A stretch of DNA of 57,239 nucleotides from Williamsia sp. Its GTDB lineage: Bacteria > Actinomycetota > Actinomycetes > Mycobacteriales > Mycobacteriaceae. The position numbers and the translations under genes were made by a program. Positions 17,278 to 25,816 of this stretch are shown piece by piece; positions within the stretch are counted from its first letter, which is position 1; every line of letters starts with the position of its first letter. The DNA lies in contig NZ_JAEMTF010000015.1 of assembly GCF_016462415.1 (NCBI RefSeq), positions 10,151 through 67,389 on the forward strand, read 5' to 3'. The notes beneath the pieces were generated by a model, which was given only the letters and a program-made list of their open reading frames with translations, did not search any database and was not told where the DNA came from.

Positions 17278-18123
17278 TCACCAGGCGTCGGGCGGTGTGA
17301 ACTGACTCGCGGTGAAGACCGCCCCCTGCGGGTCACGGATGACCGCGGTGTGTGTCCAGTCGTCGGTGGCGGTCGAGACCACGGCCGCGCCGAGTCGTTG
17401 TGCCGTGGCCGTCGTCGCGTCGCGGTCGGCGACGGCGAACGTGACATGCCAATGCGGGATCTCACCCTCGTCGGTCTGCGCGAGCCAGCCGATGGAATCG
17501 GCGAACCCGGGCGGCGCGGACTGCTGGCGGCGGTGGATGTCGGGGTCCACCGTCGAGGCCAGGTGCTCGCCGTAACCGGGCACCGTGATCATCGTCGCGA
17601 ACCCCAGATCGGTGGTCCGCCAACCGAACACATCGGAATAGAACGCGGTCGCCGCCACCGGGTCGGACGTGTGCAGGTCGCTGAAGTTCCACGCGCCGGG
17701 GACATTGGTGACCTGAGCACCCGCGCGGTCGCGCGCCTGCCACAGCCGGACCGTCACCCCCTGGGGGTCGTGGACCGTCGCGGAGATGCCGCCGTCACCG
17801 GCGCCCTGGGGAGGGTGCACCACGCTGCCGCCCGCGCGCACGACCTGCTCGACGGAGGCGGCGGCGTCGGCGACGGCGATGTACGTGTTCCACGTCGAAA
17901 TGATCGACCCGGTGGTGTCGACCGTGGCCGGCCCACCGATCCCGCCCACGTCGGCGCCGTCGAGGCGGGCGATCACGTACCGGTACGGCAGGCCCGGCGG
18001 GGTCGCCTCGACGTACTGCCATCCGAACAGCTCCCGGTAGAACTCCAGAGCCGCGTCGACGTCGCCGTATTCGGCGTCCACCCACGACGTCACGCCGGGC
18101 GGATACGTCCTGATCTCGGTCAT
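17278..18123 (-). CDS. VOC-superfamily protein, two glyoxalase-like domains
   Basis: The start is the ATG giving M-T-E-I-R-T-Y, with GAGGAGG just upstream; 281 residues. Two repeats are visible: residues about 10-130 (W-V-D-A-E-Y-G-D-V-D-A-A-L-E-F-Y ... W-Q-Y-V) and 150-275 (D-P-V-A-A-T-A-F-Y-S-D-V-F-G-W), each with the VOC pattern of strand, helix and F-Y-x-x-x-F-G-W. Each domain ends with D-P-Q-G (D-P-Q-G-V-T and D-P-Q-G-A-V-F). Similar actinobacterial proteins are annotated as hydroxylases or glyoxalase/bleomycin-resistance proteins. Metal residues and substrate are not certain. Confidence 0.9.
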   Translation of the reverse strand: MTEIRTYPPGVTSWVDAEYGDVDAALEFYRELFGWQYVEATPPGLPYRYVIARLDGADVGGIGGPATVDTTGSIISTWNTYIAVADAAASVEQVVRAGGSVVHPPQGAGDGGISATVHDPQGVTVRLWQARDRAGAQVTNVPGAWNFSDLHTSDPVAATAFYSDVFGWRTTDLGFATMITVPGYGEHLASTVDPDIHRRQQSAPPGFADSIGWLAQTDEGEIPHWHVTFAVADRDATTATAQRLGAAVVSTATDDWTHTAVIRDPQGAVFTASQFTPPDAW

Positions 18124-18251
18124 CGCTGCCTCCTCGCACGGTTGTGCGGTCACCCTAGATCGAGGCACCGACACCCAGGGGATCCACGGTCGACCCATCC
18201 AGGGACCCGTGGGTCCTGCCACGGTGACCGGAATTGGTGAAGGGTGAGGTC

Positions 18252-19127
18252 ATGACAACGACAACACTTCCCGGCGGAACCTTCACGATGGCACCTGGCC
18301 TGACGGTCACACGGATGGGCTACGGCGCGATGCAACTGGCCGGTCCGCACGTGTTCGGCCCCCCGGCCGACCGCGCCGCCGCGATCGACGTGCTGCGCGA
18401 GGTGGTCGCATCGGGGATCAACCACATCGACACCAGCGACTTCTACGGTCCGCACGTCACCAACGAGATCATCGCCGAGGCGCTGCGCCCGTACCCGGAC
18501 TCGCTGCACCTGGTGACCAAGGTCGGAGCCCTACGCGACGAACAGGGCGGTTGGCCGCCGGCCCTCGAACCCGATCAGTTGCGCACAGCCGTTCACGACA
18601 ACCTCGGACGTCTCGGCCTCGATGCGATCGACATCGTCAACCTCCGCGTCGGGAACCCCGAAGGTCCGGCGGACGGGTCGATCGCCGAACCGTTCACCGT
18701 GCTCGCCGAACTCCAGCAGGAGGGCCTGATCAGGCATCTGGGTGTCAGCACCGTCAACGCCGAGCAGATCGCCGAGGCGCAGTCCATCGCCCCCATCGTC
18801 TGCGTGCAGAACATGTACAACATCGCGCACCGTGTCGACGACGAGATGGTCGACTCGTTGGCCGAACAGGGCATCGCCTACGTGCCGTACTTTCCGCTCG
18901 GTGGGTTCTCGCCCCTGCAGTCCGACGAGCTCGCGGGCGTCGCGAGCCGGTTGAGCACGACGCCGATGGCCGTGGCGCTGTCGTGGTTGCTGCAGCGCTC
19001 CCCCAACATCCTGCTGATCCCCGGCACCTCGTCGGTGGCCCATCTCCGCGACAACATCTCGGGCGCGGCGCTCGACCTGCCGGACGACGAGCTGGAGATC
19101 CTGAACGGAATCGCCGGAGCGAACTGA
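18252..19127 (+). CDS. aldo/keto reductase, YdbC-like
   Basis: The start is the ATG giving M-T-T-T-T-L-P, preceded by GAAGGGTGAGG; 291 residues. It has the AKR barrel with catalytic Asp and Tyr in D-T-S-D-F-Y-G-P near residue 60 and Lys in V-T-K-V-G near 88. The position that usually holds catalytic His (after the D-I-V strand) reads N-L-R-V-G, so His is absent; E. coli YdbC-type reductases show the same kind of substitution. I-P-G-T-S-S-V-A-H-L near the end binds the NADPH phosphate region. Probably an NADPH-dependent carbonyl (possibly pyridoxal-type) reductase. Confidence 0.9.
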   Translation: MTTTTLPGGTFTMAPGLTVTRMGYGAMQLAGPHVFGPPADRAAAIDVLREVVASGINHIDTSDFYGPHVTNEIIAEALRPYPDSLHLVTKVGALRDEQGGWPPALEPDQLRTAVHDNLGRLGLDAIDIVNLRVGNPEGPADGSIAEPFTVLAELQQEGLIRHLGVSTVNAEQIAEAQSIAPIVCVQNMYNIAHRVDDEMVDSLAEQGIAYVPYFPLGGFSPLQSDELAGVASRLSTTPMAVALSWLLQRSPNILLIPGTSSVAHLRDNISGAALDLPDDELEILNGIAGAN

Positions 19128-19285
19128 CCGGTCGCACGGGGTGGTCGGCGCGCCACCGATATGTTCTGCTCGCTCAGGTCGGCACAATCGTCCTGCGCCG
19201 TCTGATCGGGTGAGATGACGCAGACGGTACATTCGGCGGCAGTCGAAGAGCCGTTCGACTGCGTTCCTACACCGTCGGGGGATCG

Positions 19286-20287
19286 ATGAAGATCAGACGT
19301 GTCACCACACCGACCACCGACGTGCTCGCGGCACGGCACGAGAGTTCCGGCTCGTGGATCGATCTCGATGCTGCTGCAGCAGCTTTCGATCCGGATGTCC
19401 GCGGACGGCTGACCACCGATCTGCTGGTCTTCCTCGCGTCGCGTGAACGTGGACGGGACACGGCCGACCGCCTGATGGAGGCCGCGATCGCCGAGGGGGT
19501 CGGCGTCGTCGATCACCCCGCAGGGTCGCTGCCGTACCAACCCATCTCGCTGCGGTGTTTCCTCGGTTGGGAGCAGCACTGGAGTCAGGCCGCGCACCAA
19601 CTCGTCAAACGAAACCTACCGGCCGCGATGCCGGCGATCCGCGCGTACGAGGCGCTCACGCGCCGGGACTTCCCGGCCCTGCGACCCGGGTCGTCCTTCA
19701 ACCGACACCCCCTCTACTACACCGGCAACCACCTGAGCATCGTCGCCGACGGGGCGTACCTGCCGTGGCCGTTCTACACCGAGGCGCTCGACTTCGAACT
19801 CGAGTTCGCCATGATCGTGGACCGACCGGTGCGCGACGCGACCGAGGCCCTGGGAGCCGACGCCATCGGCGGGTTCGTCGTCTTCAACGACGTCAGTGCC
19901 CGCGATGTCCAGTGGGACGAACAACGCAACGGATCGTTCGGGCCGGTCGTCAAGACCAAGACGTTCGCCAGCTCGATGGGCTCGGTGGTCGTCACCGCTG
20001 ACGAGGTGCTGCCCCGGATCGACGCGTTGACCGCCTCGGTGGTCGTCGACGACGAGACGTGGTCGACGACGAGTACCGCAGGGCTCCGGTACTCCCCCGG
20101 TGACGCCGTCGCCTACGCCAGCCGAGGCGAGAACATCCGTCCCGGTGAGCTTCTCGCGTCCGGGACCCTGCCCTCGGGGTGCGGGCTCGAACTCGATCGG
20201 TGGATACGCCCCGGCAACGTGGTGACCCTCGAGATCGAGGGAATCGGCTCGGTTACGAACACCGTCGGTGGTCCTGAGGGCCAGTGA
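19286..20287 (+). CDS. fumarylacetoacetate hydrolase-family protein
   Basis: A 333-residue protein with an N-terminal domain to about residue 85 and the FAH catalytic fold after it. Metal-site patterns are visible: D-F-E-L-E-F-A near residue 170 (the E-x-E pair), and G-G-F-V-V-F-N-D-V-S-A-R-D-V-Q near 195. K-T-K-T-F-A-S-S-M-G and G-E-L-L-A-S-G-T also fit. The family hydrolyses C-C bonds in acylpyruvates or decarboxylates related oxoacids using Mg or Mn. No homogentisate or other catabolic genes are adjacent, so the pathway is not determined. Confidence 0.92.
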   Translation: MKIRRVTTPTTDVLAARHESSGSWIDLDAAAAAFDPDVRGRLTTDLLVFLASRERGRDTADRLMEAAIAEGVGVVDHPAGSLPYQPISLRCFLGWEQHWSQAAHQLVKRNLPAAMPAIRAYEALTRRDFPALRPGSSFNRHPLYYTGNHLSIVADGAYLPWPFYTEALDFELEFAMIVDRPVRDATEALGADAIGGFVVFNDVSARDVQWDEQRNGSFGPVVKTKTFASSMGSVVVTADEVLPRIDALTASVVVDDETWSTTSTAGLRYSPGDAVAYASRGENIRPGELLASGTLPSGCGLELDRWIRPGNVVTLEIEGIGSVTNTVGGPEGQ

Positions 20288-20297
20288 GCCCGGCGAG

Positions 20298-20921
20298 TCA
20301 CCGCGCGGTCGCGACCACGCGGTCGATGATCCGTCTCACCTGTTCTGAGTCGATCTCGTCGCGCGGTGCGTACAGGAGCAGGTAGGAATCGGGCAATCCG
20401 ATGATCGGGCGCCCCGCCAGCGGATGGCGTTCACCCCAGCCGCGCACGATGATCTCGGGCACGTCCTTCGGATCGGCCACGACATGCATCGACCCCTGCG
20501 TGCCGTGTACGTGGGCGATCTCGCCCCGTGCTCGAGCGATCCAGGGCGTCGCCGTCGCCGGATCCCGAACGAACAGCGCGTCGCCGCGTCGTTCGAATCG
20601 ACTGAGTGAGTTGACCATCGGTCCCGAGTCCCCGGCTCCGAACGCGGCCACGTGGTCGGCCAGGGCACTGATTCGCTCCGGGTCGGCGACGGTGTGCAGT
20701 TCTCGGTGCGGGATCGGATACGGGGCGATGGTCGGGCGATCCCCACGACGGTGCGGCAGTGTGAAGTCGCGCGTGACGCCGTCGGACGGCGTGTCGACGG
20801 CGGTCGGATCCCGTCCCCACGGCCGCAGTGCGGTCGCCACCAGCCAGCCCACCGGGTTCGCCGGCAGCCCGCCCTCGCCGAGGGCTCGCCACCGCCGATA
20901 GTCCTCGAGTATCGCCGCCAT
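20298..20921 (-). CDS. DUF5519 (luciferase-domain) family protein
   Basis: A 207-residue protein with a strong GGAGGAG site before its ATG. The C-terminal half contains I-A-H-V-H-G-T-Q-G-S-M-H, then G-W-G-E-R-H-P-L-A-G and S-Y-L-L-L-Y-A-P-R-D, the conserved core of DUF5519, called a luciferase domain in databases although light production is not implied. The upstream half (to about residue 115) is poorly conserved and includes F-T-L-P-H-R-R-G-D-R. It lies 35 bases after the alcohol dehydrogenase and probably belongs to the same transcript. Confidence 0.85.
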   Translation of the reverse strand: MAAILEDYRRWRALGEGGLPANPVGWLVATALRPWGRDPTAVDTPSDGVTRDFTLPHRRGDRPTIAPYPIPHRELHTVADPERISALADHVAAFGAGDSGPMVNSLSRFERRGDALFVRDPATATPWIARARGEIAHVHGTQGSMHVVADPKDVPEIIVRGWGERHPLAGRPIIGLPDSYLLLYAPRDEIDSEQVRRIIDRVVATAR

Positions 20922-20956
20922 GGCTCCTCCGTACGTGTCGGTGGCGGACCGCTGAT

Positions 20957-22000
20957 CTAGAGGTCCGACATGTCCAACACGAATCTGTACCGTACGTCGT
21001 TGCGCGACAACCGATCAAGGGCGGTGTCGACCTGCGCCGACGCCAGCGTCTCGACATCGGCGGTGATCCCGTGCTCGCCACAGAAGTCCAACATGTCCTG
21101 GGTGTGCGGCCGACCACCACTTCCCGCCGAACTCAGGCTCTTGCGGCCGATCAGGAGGTCGGTGATGTCGACTGAGGTCGTGCCGAGATGACCCACCGAA
21201 CACAGTGTCCCGTCCAACGCCAGACACCGCAGATACGGCACGAGGTCGTGCTCGACCGGGACGCAGTCGATGATCAGGTCCAGCGCGCCCGTCTGCGCCG
21301 TCATCGCGGACTCGTCGGTCGAGACGACCACGATGTCGGCCCCGAGCGCCGAGGCCTCCGCCGCCTTTCCCGCACTGGTGGTGAACACGGTGACCGACGC
21401 CCCGAGAGCGTGCGCGAACTTCACGGCAAGATGTCCCAATCCGCCGATACCGGCCACACCGACGCGGACGCCGGGGCCGACGCGCCACCGCCGCATCGGC
21501 TCCCACACGGTGATGCCCGCACACATCAGCGGTGCGACCGCGGCAGGGTCGAGCCCTTCTGGACGGTGATAGACGAAACGGTCGCGGACCACGTACTCGT
21601 CGGCGAAGGCTCCTCTCGTCGGCGACCCGTCACGGCGATCGGTGCCTCCGTAGGTGAGGGTGGGGAACTCCCGGCAGAAGTTCTCCTGTCCTGCTCGGCA
21701 CATGTCGCACACGTCGCAGGAGTCGACGATGTTGCCGACGGCGACCGCGTCGCCGATGGCGAAATCGGTCACCGCCGAGCCCACCTCGCCGATCACCCCG
21801 ACGAACTCGTGGCCGGGGACGATGGCGGTGGTCTCGTCCCCCGAGACGACCGCACGCTGAGCGTGAAGGTCTGTGTGGCACACGCCGCAGTGGGTGATCC
21901 GTACGGCGACATCGTCCGGACGCAGATCACGCCGCTCGAATTCCCATCGCTGCAACGGTTTGTTCGGCGCGGTGGCTCGATATCCGGTCGTCGGTCGCAC
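20957..22000 (-). CDS. zinc-dependent alcohol dehydrogenase (CAD/AdhC type)
   Basis: The start is the GTG giving V-R-P-T-T-G-Y, with GAGGAGG upstream; 347 residues. C-G-V-C-H-T-D-L-H near residue 40 and G-H-E-F-V-G-V-I near 62 hold the catalytic zinc ligands; C-D-V-C-D-M-C ... E-N-F-C near 95 binds structural zinc. G-I-G-G-L-G-H-L-A-V-K binds NADP. The layout is that of the cinnamyl-alcohol-dehydrogenase group (YahK, mycobacterial AdhC), which reduces aldehydes with NADPH. It is divergent from a TetR regulator across two palindromic sites, so aldehyde or alcohol induction is likely. Confidence 0.93.
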   Translation of the reverse strand: MRPTTGYRATAPNKPLQRWEFERRDLRPDDVAVRITHCGVCHTDLHAQRAVVSGDETTAIVPGHEFVGVIGEVGSAVTDFAIGDAVAVGNIVDSCDVCDMCRAGQENFCREFPTLTYGGTDRRDGSPTRGAFADEYVVRDRFVYHRPEGLDPAAVAPLMCAGITVWEPMRRWRVGPGVRVGVAGIGGLGHLAVKFAHALGASVTVFTTSAGKAAEASALGADIVVVSTDESAMTAQTGALDLIIDCVPVEHDLVPYLRCLALDGTLCSVGHLGTTSVDITDLLIGRKSLSSAGSGGRPHTQDMLDFCGEHGITADVETLASAQVDTALDRLSRNDVRYRFVLDMSDL

Positions 22001-22030
22001 ACGTCCTCCTCGGATCAGGCCGGTCGGACA

Positions 22031-22093
22031 TTCCAACCAACTGGTTGGAATAACGCTAGACCGGGTCGCGGAGATGTGCAACCAACCGGTTGG
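22031..22093. promoter_or_regulatory. paired TetR-type operators between alcohol dehydrogenase and TetR gene
   Basis: Site 1 at 22031-22050 is TTCCAACCA-AC-TGGTTGGAA, with perfect 9-base arms, 30 bases before the dehydrogenase GTG. Site 2 at 22082-22093 is the perfect palindrome CCAACCGGTTGG, within AACCAACCGGTTGGAT, 19 bases before the TetR ATG. They share the core AACCAACYGGTTGGA. A TAGACT -10-like element at 22101-22106 lies seven bases before the TetR ATG, so that mRNA may be leaderless. Assignment to the TetR protein is by position. Confidence 0.8.
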
Positions 22094-22112
22094 ATATGGC
22101 TAGACTGCCGAT

Positions 22113-22691
22113 ATGGGAGATTCCGCAGCCACTCGCGAGCGCATTCTCGCCGCGGCGACTGTCGAATTCGCCGACCACGGCATCGCCGGGGCGCGGGTCG
22201 ATCGGATCGCGCACCGGGCACAGGCCAACAAGTCGCTCATCTACAGCTACTTCGGGAACAAGGACGAGTTGTTCGATGTGGTCTTCATGGCACGGGTCGA
22301 CTCGGACATCGGCAGAACACCGTTCGACGCGGATGATCTCCCCGGGTACGCCGCACGTCTCTATGACATGTACCTCGGCGACCCCCATCTCGTCCGGCTG
22401 CTGACCTGGGCGCGACTGGAACGGACTCCACACGGGGCGTTGTTCGCCGACGTGCCCGATCGCGACGTCGAGGTGCTCGCCGGCATCGCCGACGCACAGC
22501 GTCGACAGGTGGTGGTCGACGACATCGACTCCGCTGACCTGTGGTCGATGCTCATCGCGATGGCGGCGACCTGGGCACAGGCGGCTATCGTCCACACCGC
22601 CACCGAATCCGAGGACGTCGCCGTGCACGCTCGACGGAGAACAGCATTGTCGACCGCGGTCTCGAGAGCGTTCTGCGTGCACGCCCTCTGA
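22113..22691 (+). CDS. TetR-family transcriptional regulator
   Basis: A 192-residue regulator. The helix-turn-helix region is typical: R-I-L-A-A-A-T-V-E-F-A-D-H-G, then V-D-R-I-A-H-R-A-Q-A-N-K-S-L-I-Y-S-Y-F-G-N-K-D-E-L-F at residues about 28-52. The C-terminal domain resembles TetR_C members with a D-L-W-S-M-L-I-A-M-A-A-T-W segment. It is divergent from the zinc alcohol dehydrogenase, with operator-like palindromes in the 112-base gap, and only about 36 bases before the P450 gene. It probably controls itself, the dehydrogenase and perhaps the P450. Confidence 0.92.
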   Translation: MGDSAATRERILAAATVEFADHGIAGARVDRIAHRAQANKSLIYSYFGNKDELFDVVFMARVDSDIGRTPFDADDLPGYAARLYDMYLGDPHLVRLLTWARLERTPHGALFADVPDRDVEVLAGIADAQRRQVVVDDIDSADLWSMLIAMAATWAQAAIVHTATESEDVAVHARRRTALSTAVSRAFCVHAL

Positions 22692-22727
22692 GCGGGGTCA
22701 TTGCGAAGTACCACCCCATCGCGAATC

Positions 22728-24050
22728 ATGGGCACGATGTCGATGCGCTCGGTGGCCCGGTGGGTGGCCATGCACGGATTCATCCGATTCCTCGCGAAAA
22801 GGGCGGCCGCGGCGGGTGACCCGCAGGCCAAGTTGATCGCTGATCCGGCGACGCGGGCCGACGCGTCGGGCGTCTATGCGGAGATCCGCGCCAAGGGGCC
22901 ACTCGTGGAGACCGCGTTGGCCGCCATCACCGTCGACCACGCCGTCGTGTTCGAGACGCTGCGGTCGGATGACTTCCGCACCATCATCCTCGGGTCCCGG
23001 TTGCCCGCGCCGCTGAGGTGGATCGAGAAGCACACCCGCTCAGACGCGTTGCACCCGTTACGTCCCCCGTCACTGCTGGCCGTCGAGCCGCCGGACCACA
23101 CGCGGTATCGACGACTGGTGTCGTCGGTGTTCACCGCCCGTGCGGTGGAGGCGATGCGCGACGGCGTCCAGGAAACCGCCGACGCATTGCTCGACGAACT
23201 CGCCGACACCGCCGCGCCCGTCGACATCGTCGAGCGCTACTGCGCCCTCCTGCCGGTCGCCGTCATCAGCGACATCCTCGGGGTCCCCGACTCCGACCGG
23301 ATGCGCGTCCTGGAGTTCGGGGAACTCGCTGCCCCCAGTCTCGACATCGGACTGACGTGGACGCAGTTCTCCGAGGTCGAGACCGGGCTCGTCGGTTTCA
23401 ACGCGTGGCTGGCCGACCACCTGGCGGCACTGCGCCGCTCCCCCGGCGACGATCTGTTCAGTCAGCTGATCCGGGCCTCCGACGACGGGGTGTCGCTGAC
23501 CGACACCGAGTTGCTCGGGGTCGCCGGACTCGTACTCGCGGCAGGCTTCGAGACCACGGTCAACATCCTCGGCAGCGGTATCGATCTCCTCCTGCGCAAC
23601 CCCGACCAGCTCGAGGCGCTGCGCGAGGATCCGTCGTTGTGGCCCAACACCGTCGACGAGATGTTGCGTCTGGAGGCCCCCGTCCAGATGACCGCGCGTG
23701 TCGCCAAGTCCCCGGTCGAGGTCGCGGGTGTCCGGATGGACCAGGGTGATCTGGCGATCCTCGTGCTCGCCGGTGCAAACCGCGATCCGAAGGTGTTCGA
23801 CGACCCCGACCGGTTCGACGTCACGCGGCCCAACGCGGCCAAGCACCTGTCGTTCTCGGGTGGTCGGCACTTCTGCCTCGGGGCCGCACTGGCCAGGGCC
23901 GAGACCGAGGTGGGACTCCGCTCGCTGTTCGACCGCTTCCCGGAGATGCGTGCCGCCGGTGTCGGCACCAAGCGCGACACCCGTGTGCTCAACGGATGGG
24001 CGCACCTGCCCGTCGAACTCGGTGCCCGTCAACGCGCCACCAACGCCTGA
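22728..24050 (+). CDS. cytochrome P450, CYP140-like
   Basis: About 440 residues; ATG codons at 22728, 22737 and 22743 are all possible starts and none has a clear ribosome site. The I-helix motif is A-G-F-E-T-T-V-N, the K-helix ExxR is E-M-L-R, and the haem loop is F-S-G-G-R-H-F-C-L-G with the Cys ligand. R-W-V-A-M-H-G-F near the start, L-L-A-V-E-P-P-D-H-T-R-Y-R and E-F-G-E-L-A-A-P-S-L-D-I-G closely resemble mycobacterial CYP140A1 as I recall it. It needs ferredoxin and reductase partners, not encoded next to it. Substrate is unknown. Confidence 0.92.
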   Translation: MGTMSMRSVARWVAMHGFIRFLAKRAAAAGDPQAKLIADPATRADASGVYAEIRAKGPLVETALAAITVDHAVVFETLRSDDFRTIILGSRLPAPLRWIEKHTRSDALHPLRPPSLLAVEPPDHTRYRRLVSSVFTARAVEAMRDGVQETADALLDELADTAAPVDIVERYCALLPVAVISDILGVPDSDRMRVLEFGELAAPSLDIGLTWTQFSEVETGLVGFNAWLADHLAALRRSPGDDLFSQLIRASDDGVSLTDTELLGVAGLVLAAGFETTVNILGSGIDLLLRNPDQLEALREDPSLWPNTVDEMLRLEAPVQMTARVAKSPVEVAGVRMDQGDLAILVLAGANRDPKVFDDPDRFDVTRPNAAKHLSFSGGRHFCLGAALARAETEVGLRSLFDRFPEMRAAGVGTKRDTRVLNGWAHLPVELGARQRATNA

Positions 24051-24132
24051 ATTCCGTTCTCGCCCGGACCGGTGACGTGCGTCGACGGTGTTAAGGTGGT
24101 CGGACCCGTTCGCTTGTTCGGGGTTCGCGAGT

Positions 24133-24972
24133 ATGACGACGATGTCGGGGGCTCGCATGGTCGACTCACCGCATCAGTCCGAGGACACCGTCGAACCCGA
24201 CGACGCCGTGTCGCCACCGACCGGCTCCGCCCCGTCGGCTGACCGCAGCTTGTTCTCCGGTCTGGGAGATCTCGGCCGGAACGCGGCTCGTCTGACCGGA
24301 GTCGACGGTGCCGCGATTGCCCTGCTCACCGAATCGACCGGGGTCCGCGATCTGGTCCGTGCCACCGATGCGATGTCCTACCACCTCGACGAACTGCAGT
24401 TCACCCTCGGCGAGGGGCCGTGTCTCGACGTCTTCTCCCCTGCGGGCAGTCCGCAACTCGTCCCCGACATGGGTGATGAGGTCGCGCGTCGACGATGGCC
24501 GGTGTTCACCGCCGAGGCGCGCGCGGTCGGTGTGCAGGCGGTCTTCGCGTTCGCCGTCACCGCCGGCACACGGCCACTGGGCGTGCTCGAACTGTATCGG
24601 CGGTCTGCGGGCGCACTGACCGAGGACGAAGCGCACGTGGCGGCACTGTGCGCCGAGTCCGTCGCGACGACCATCGCGCAGAACTGGGACGCCGTCATCG
24701 CGCACCTCGGCCCCGGGAGCGACGCGGCGCACGTCGCCGAGTGGCTCGCCGCCGGTGAAGTCGTTGCGCAGGGGGCGAATTCGCGAGCCCAGGTCTATGT
24801 GGCCTCGGGGATGGTCGCCGCGCAACTGAAGATACCGACCACCGAGGCGATGGCTCGTCTGCGTGCGCACGCGTATCAGACCGGCCGTTCGATCAAGGAC
24901 GTCGCCGACGACATCGTCACCCGCCGACTCGACACGCGCGGCACGTTCGACGGCACTGAGGCGGACCGATGA
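24133..24972 (+). CDS. GAF-ANTAR protein (RNA-binding antiterminator type), first of a pair
   Basis: About 279 residues if the ATG at 24133 is used; ATGs at 24142 and 24157 are alternatives. A GAF sensor domain spans roughly residues 40-185 (G-V-D-G-A-A-I-A-L-L, L-G-E-G-P-C-L-D-V-F, A-V-F-A-F-A-V). The C-terminal ANTAR domain (about 210-270) shows V-Y-V-A-S-G-M-V-A-A-Q-L-K-I-P-T-T-E-A and R-L-R-A-H-A-Y-Q-T-G-R-S-I-K-D-V-A. ANTAR domains bind paired hairpins in nascent RNA and prevent termination. The signal sensed by the GAF domain is unknown. Confidence 0.9.
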   Translation: MTTMSGARMVDSPHQSEDTVEPDDAVSPPTGSAPSADRSLFSGLGDLGRNAARLTGVDGAAIALLTESTGVRDLVRATDAMSYHLDELQFTLGEGPCLDVFSPAGSPQLVPDMGDEVARRRWPVFTAEARAVGVQAVFAFAVTAGTRPLGVLELYRRSAGALTEDEAHVAALCAESVATTIAQNWDAVIAHLGPGSDAAHVAEWLAAGEVVAQGANSRAQVYVASGMVAAQLKIPTTEAMARLRAHAYQTGRSIKDVADDIVTRRLDTRGTFDGTEADR

Positions 24973-24991
24973 GTCCGGAGAGCGTCGGCGG

Positions 24992-25780
24992 GTGGCCGCG
25001 GTGACCGCGGAACAGTCACGGATGGCGCTCGCCGATCTGGCGAGCACGCTGACCGGTGATTTCGACCTTCCGGTCGTGATGCAGACGGTGGCCCGGTACG
25101 CACGTGAGGGACTGACGGCGTACTCCGCCGCGGTGGTCCTGGTCGACCCCTATGTGCTCGGGGCGCCGTCGCGCGCCGCGCACATCGTGGCCGAGTCCGT
25201 GGCGGACCGCCGGGAGGCCGACCAGATGCTGAACGCCACCGGCCCCGGACTGGAGAGTGCACTGGGTGGGGCGACCACGATGATGGCCGAGATCGCCGAG
25301 GACACCCGATGGCCGGCCTACCGGGAACGCGCCGCCTTGCTGGGGATGCGATCGGTTCGCGCCTACCCGATCAACGCCCTGTCGGTCGTTCTCGGATCGG
25401 TCGTGATCCATACCTCGGACCCATGGGGTGTCGGACGTCCGAACGGACTCGGTCAGCTGCTGGCGGATCTGACCGCCCTCGCCCTCACGGTGGGCACTGC
25501 TCGTGAGCGCCGTGACAACGCATCGACCGCGGTCGGCCGGGTGCTGGAGGGCAGCGCGTCGATGGCCATCGCGATCGGCATCATCGCGGCGGCCCGCGAC
25601 ATCGACGCCGATGCCGCACGCGAGGAACTGACCCGTCTGGCGCGAGCCCACGACGTGACCACCACCGAGCACGCGACGGCGATCGTGGCCGGTCACGACT
25701 CGGCGCCCGGTGATCCGACCGCGGGCGGAATGCTGATCCCGCCTGCCGTTCCCGACCCGCCGCGCTACTTCACCAGCTGA
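24992..25780 (+). CDS. GAF-ANTAR protein with degenerate ANTAR domain, second of a pair
   Basis: The GTG at 24992 with GGAGAG ten bases upstream is the favoured start (262 residues); GTG at 25001 is possible. The N-terminal helix S-R-M-A-L-A-D-L-A-S-T-L precedes a GAF domain (about 25-170: A-A-V-V-L-V-D-P, A-E-I-A-E-D-T-R-W-P-A-Y, R-A-Y-P-I). The C-terminal 60 residues follow the ANTAR helical pattern (V-L-E-G-S-A-S-M-A-I-A-I-G-I, then A-A-R-E-E-L-T-R-L-A-R-A-H) but lack the usual A-K-G and aromatic/R positions. It follows the first GAF-ANTAR gene by 19 bases, suggesting a heteromeric pair. Confidence 0.82.
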   Translation: MAAVTAEQSRMALADLASTLTGDFDLPVVMQTVARYAREGLTAYSAAVVLVDPYVLGAPSRAAHIVAESVADRREADQMLNATGPGLESALGGATTMMAEIAEDTRWPAYRERAALLGMRSVRAYPINALSVVLGSVVIHTSDPWGVGRPNGLGQLLADLTALALTVGTARERRDNASTAVGRVLEGSASMAIAIGIIAAARDIDADAAREELTRLARAHDVTTTEHATAIVAGHDSAPGDPTAGGMLIPPAVPDPPRYFTS

Positions 25781-25816
25781 GCCCGCCGCGGGGCCCGGCT
25801 CCACCGGCGACACACG

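Noticed and set aside
22701-22727. TTG codon at 22701 as P450 start
   Set aside because: It would add nine residues not seen in CYP140-like proteins; three ATG codons follow closely.
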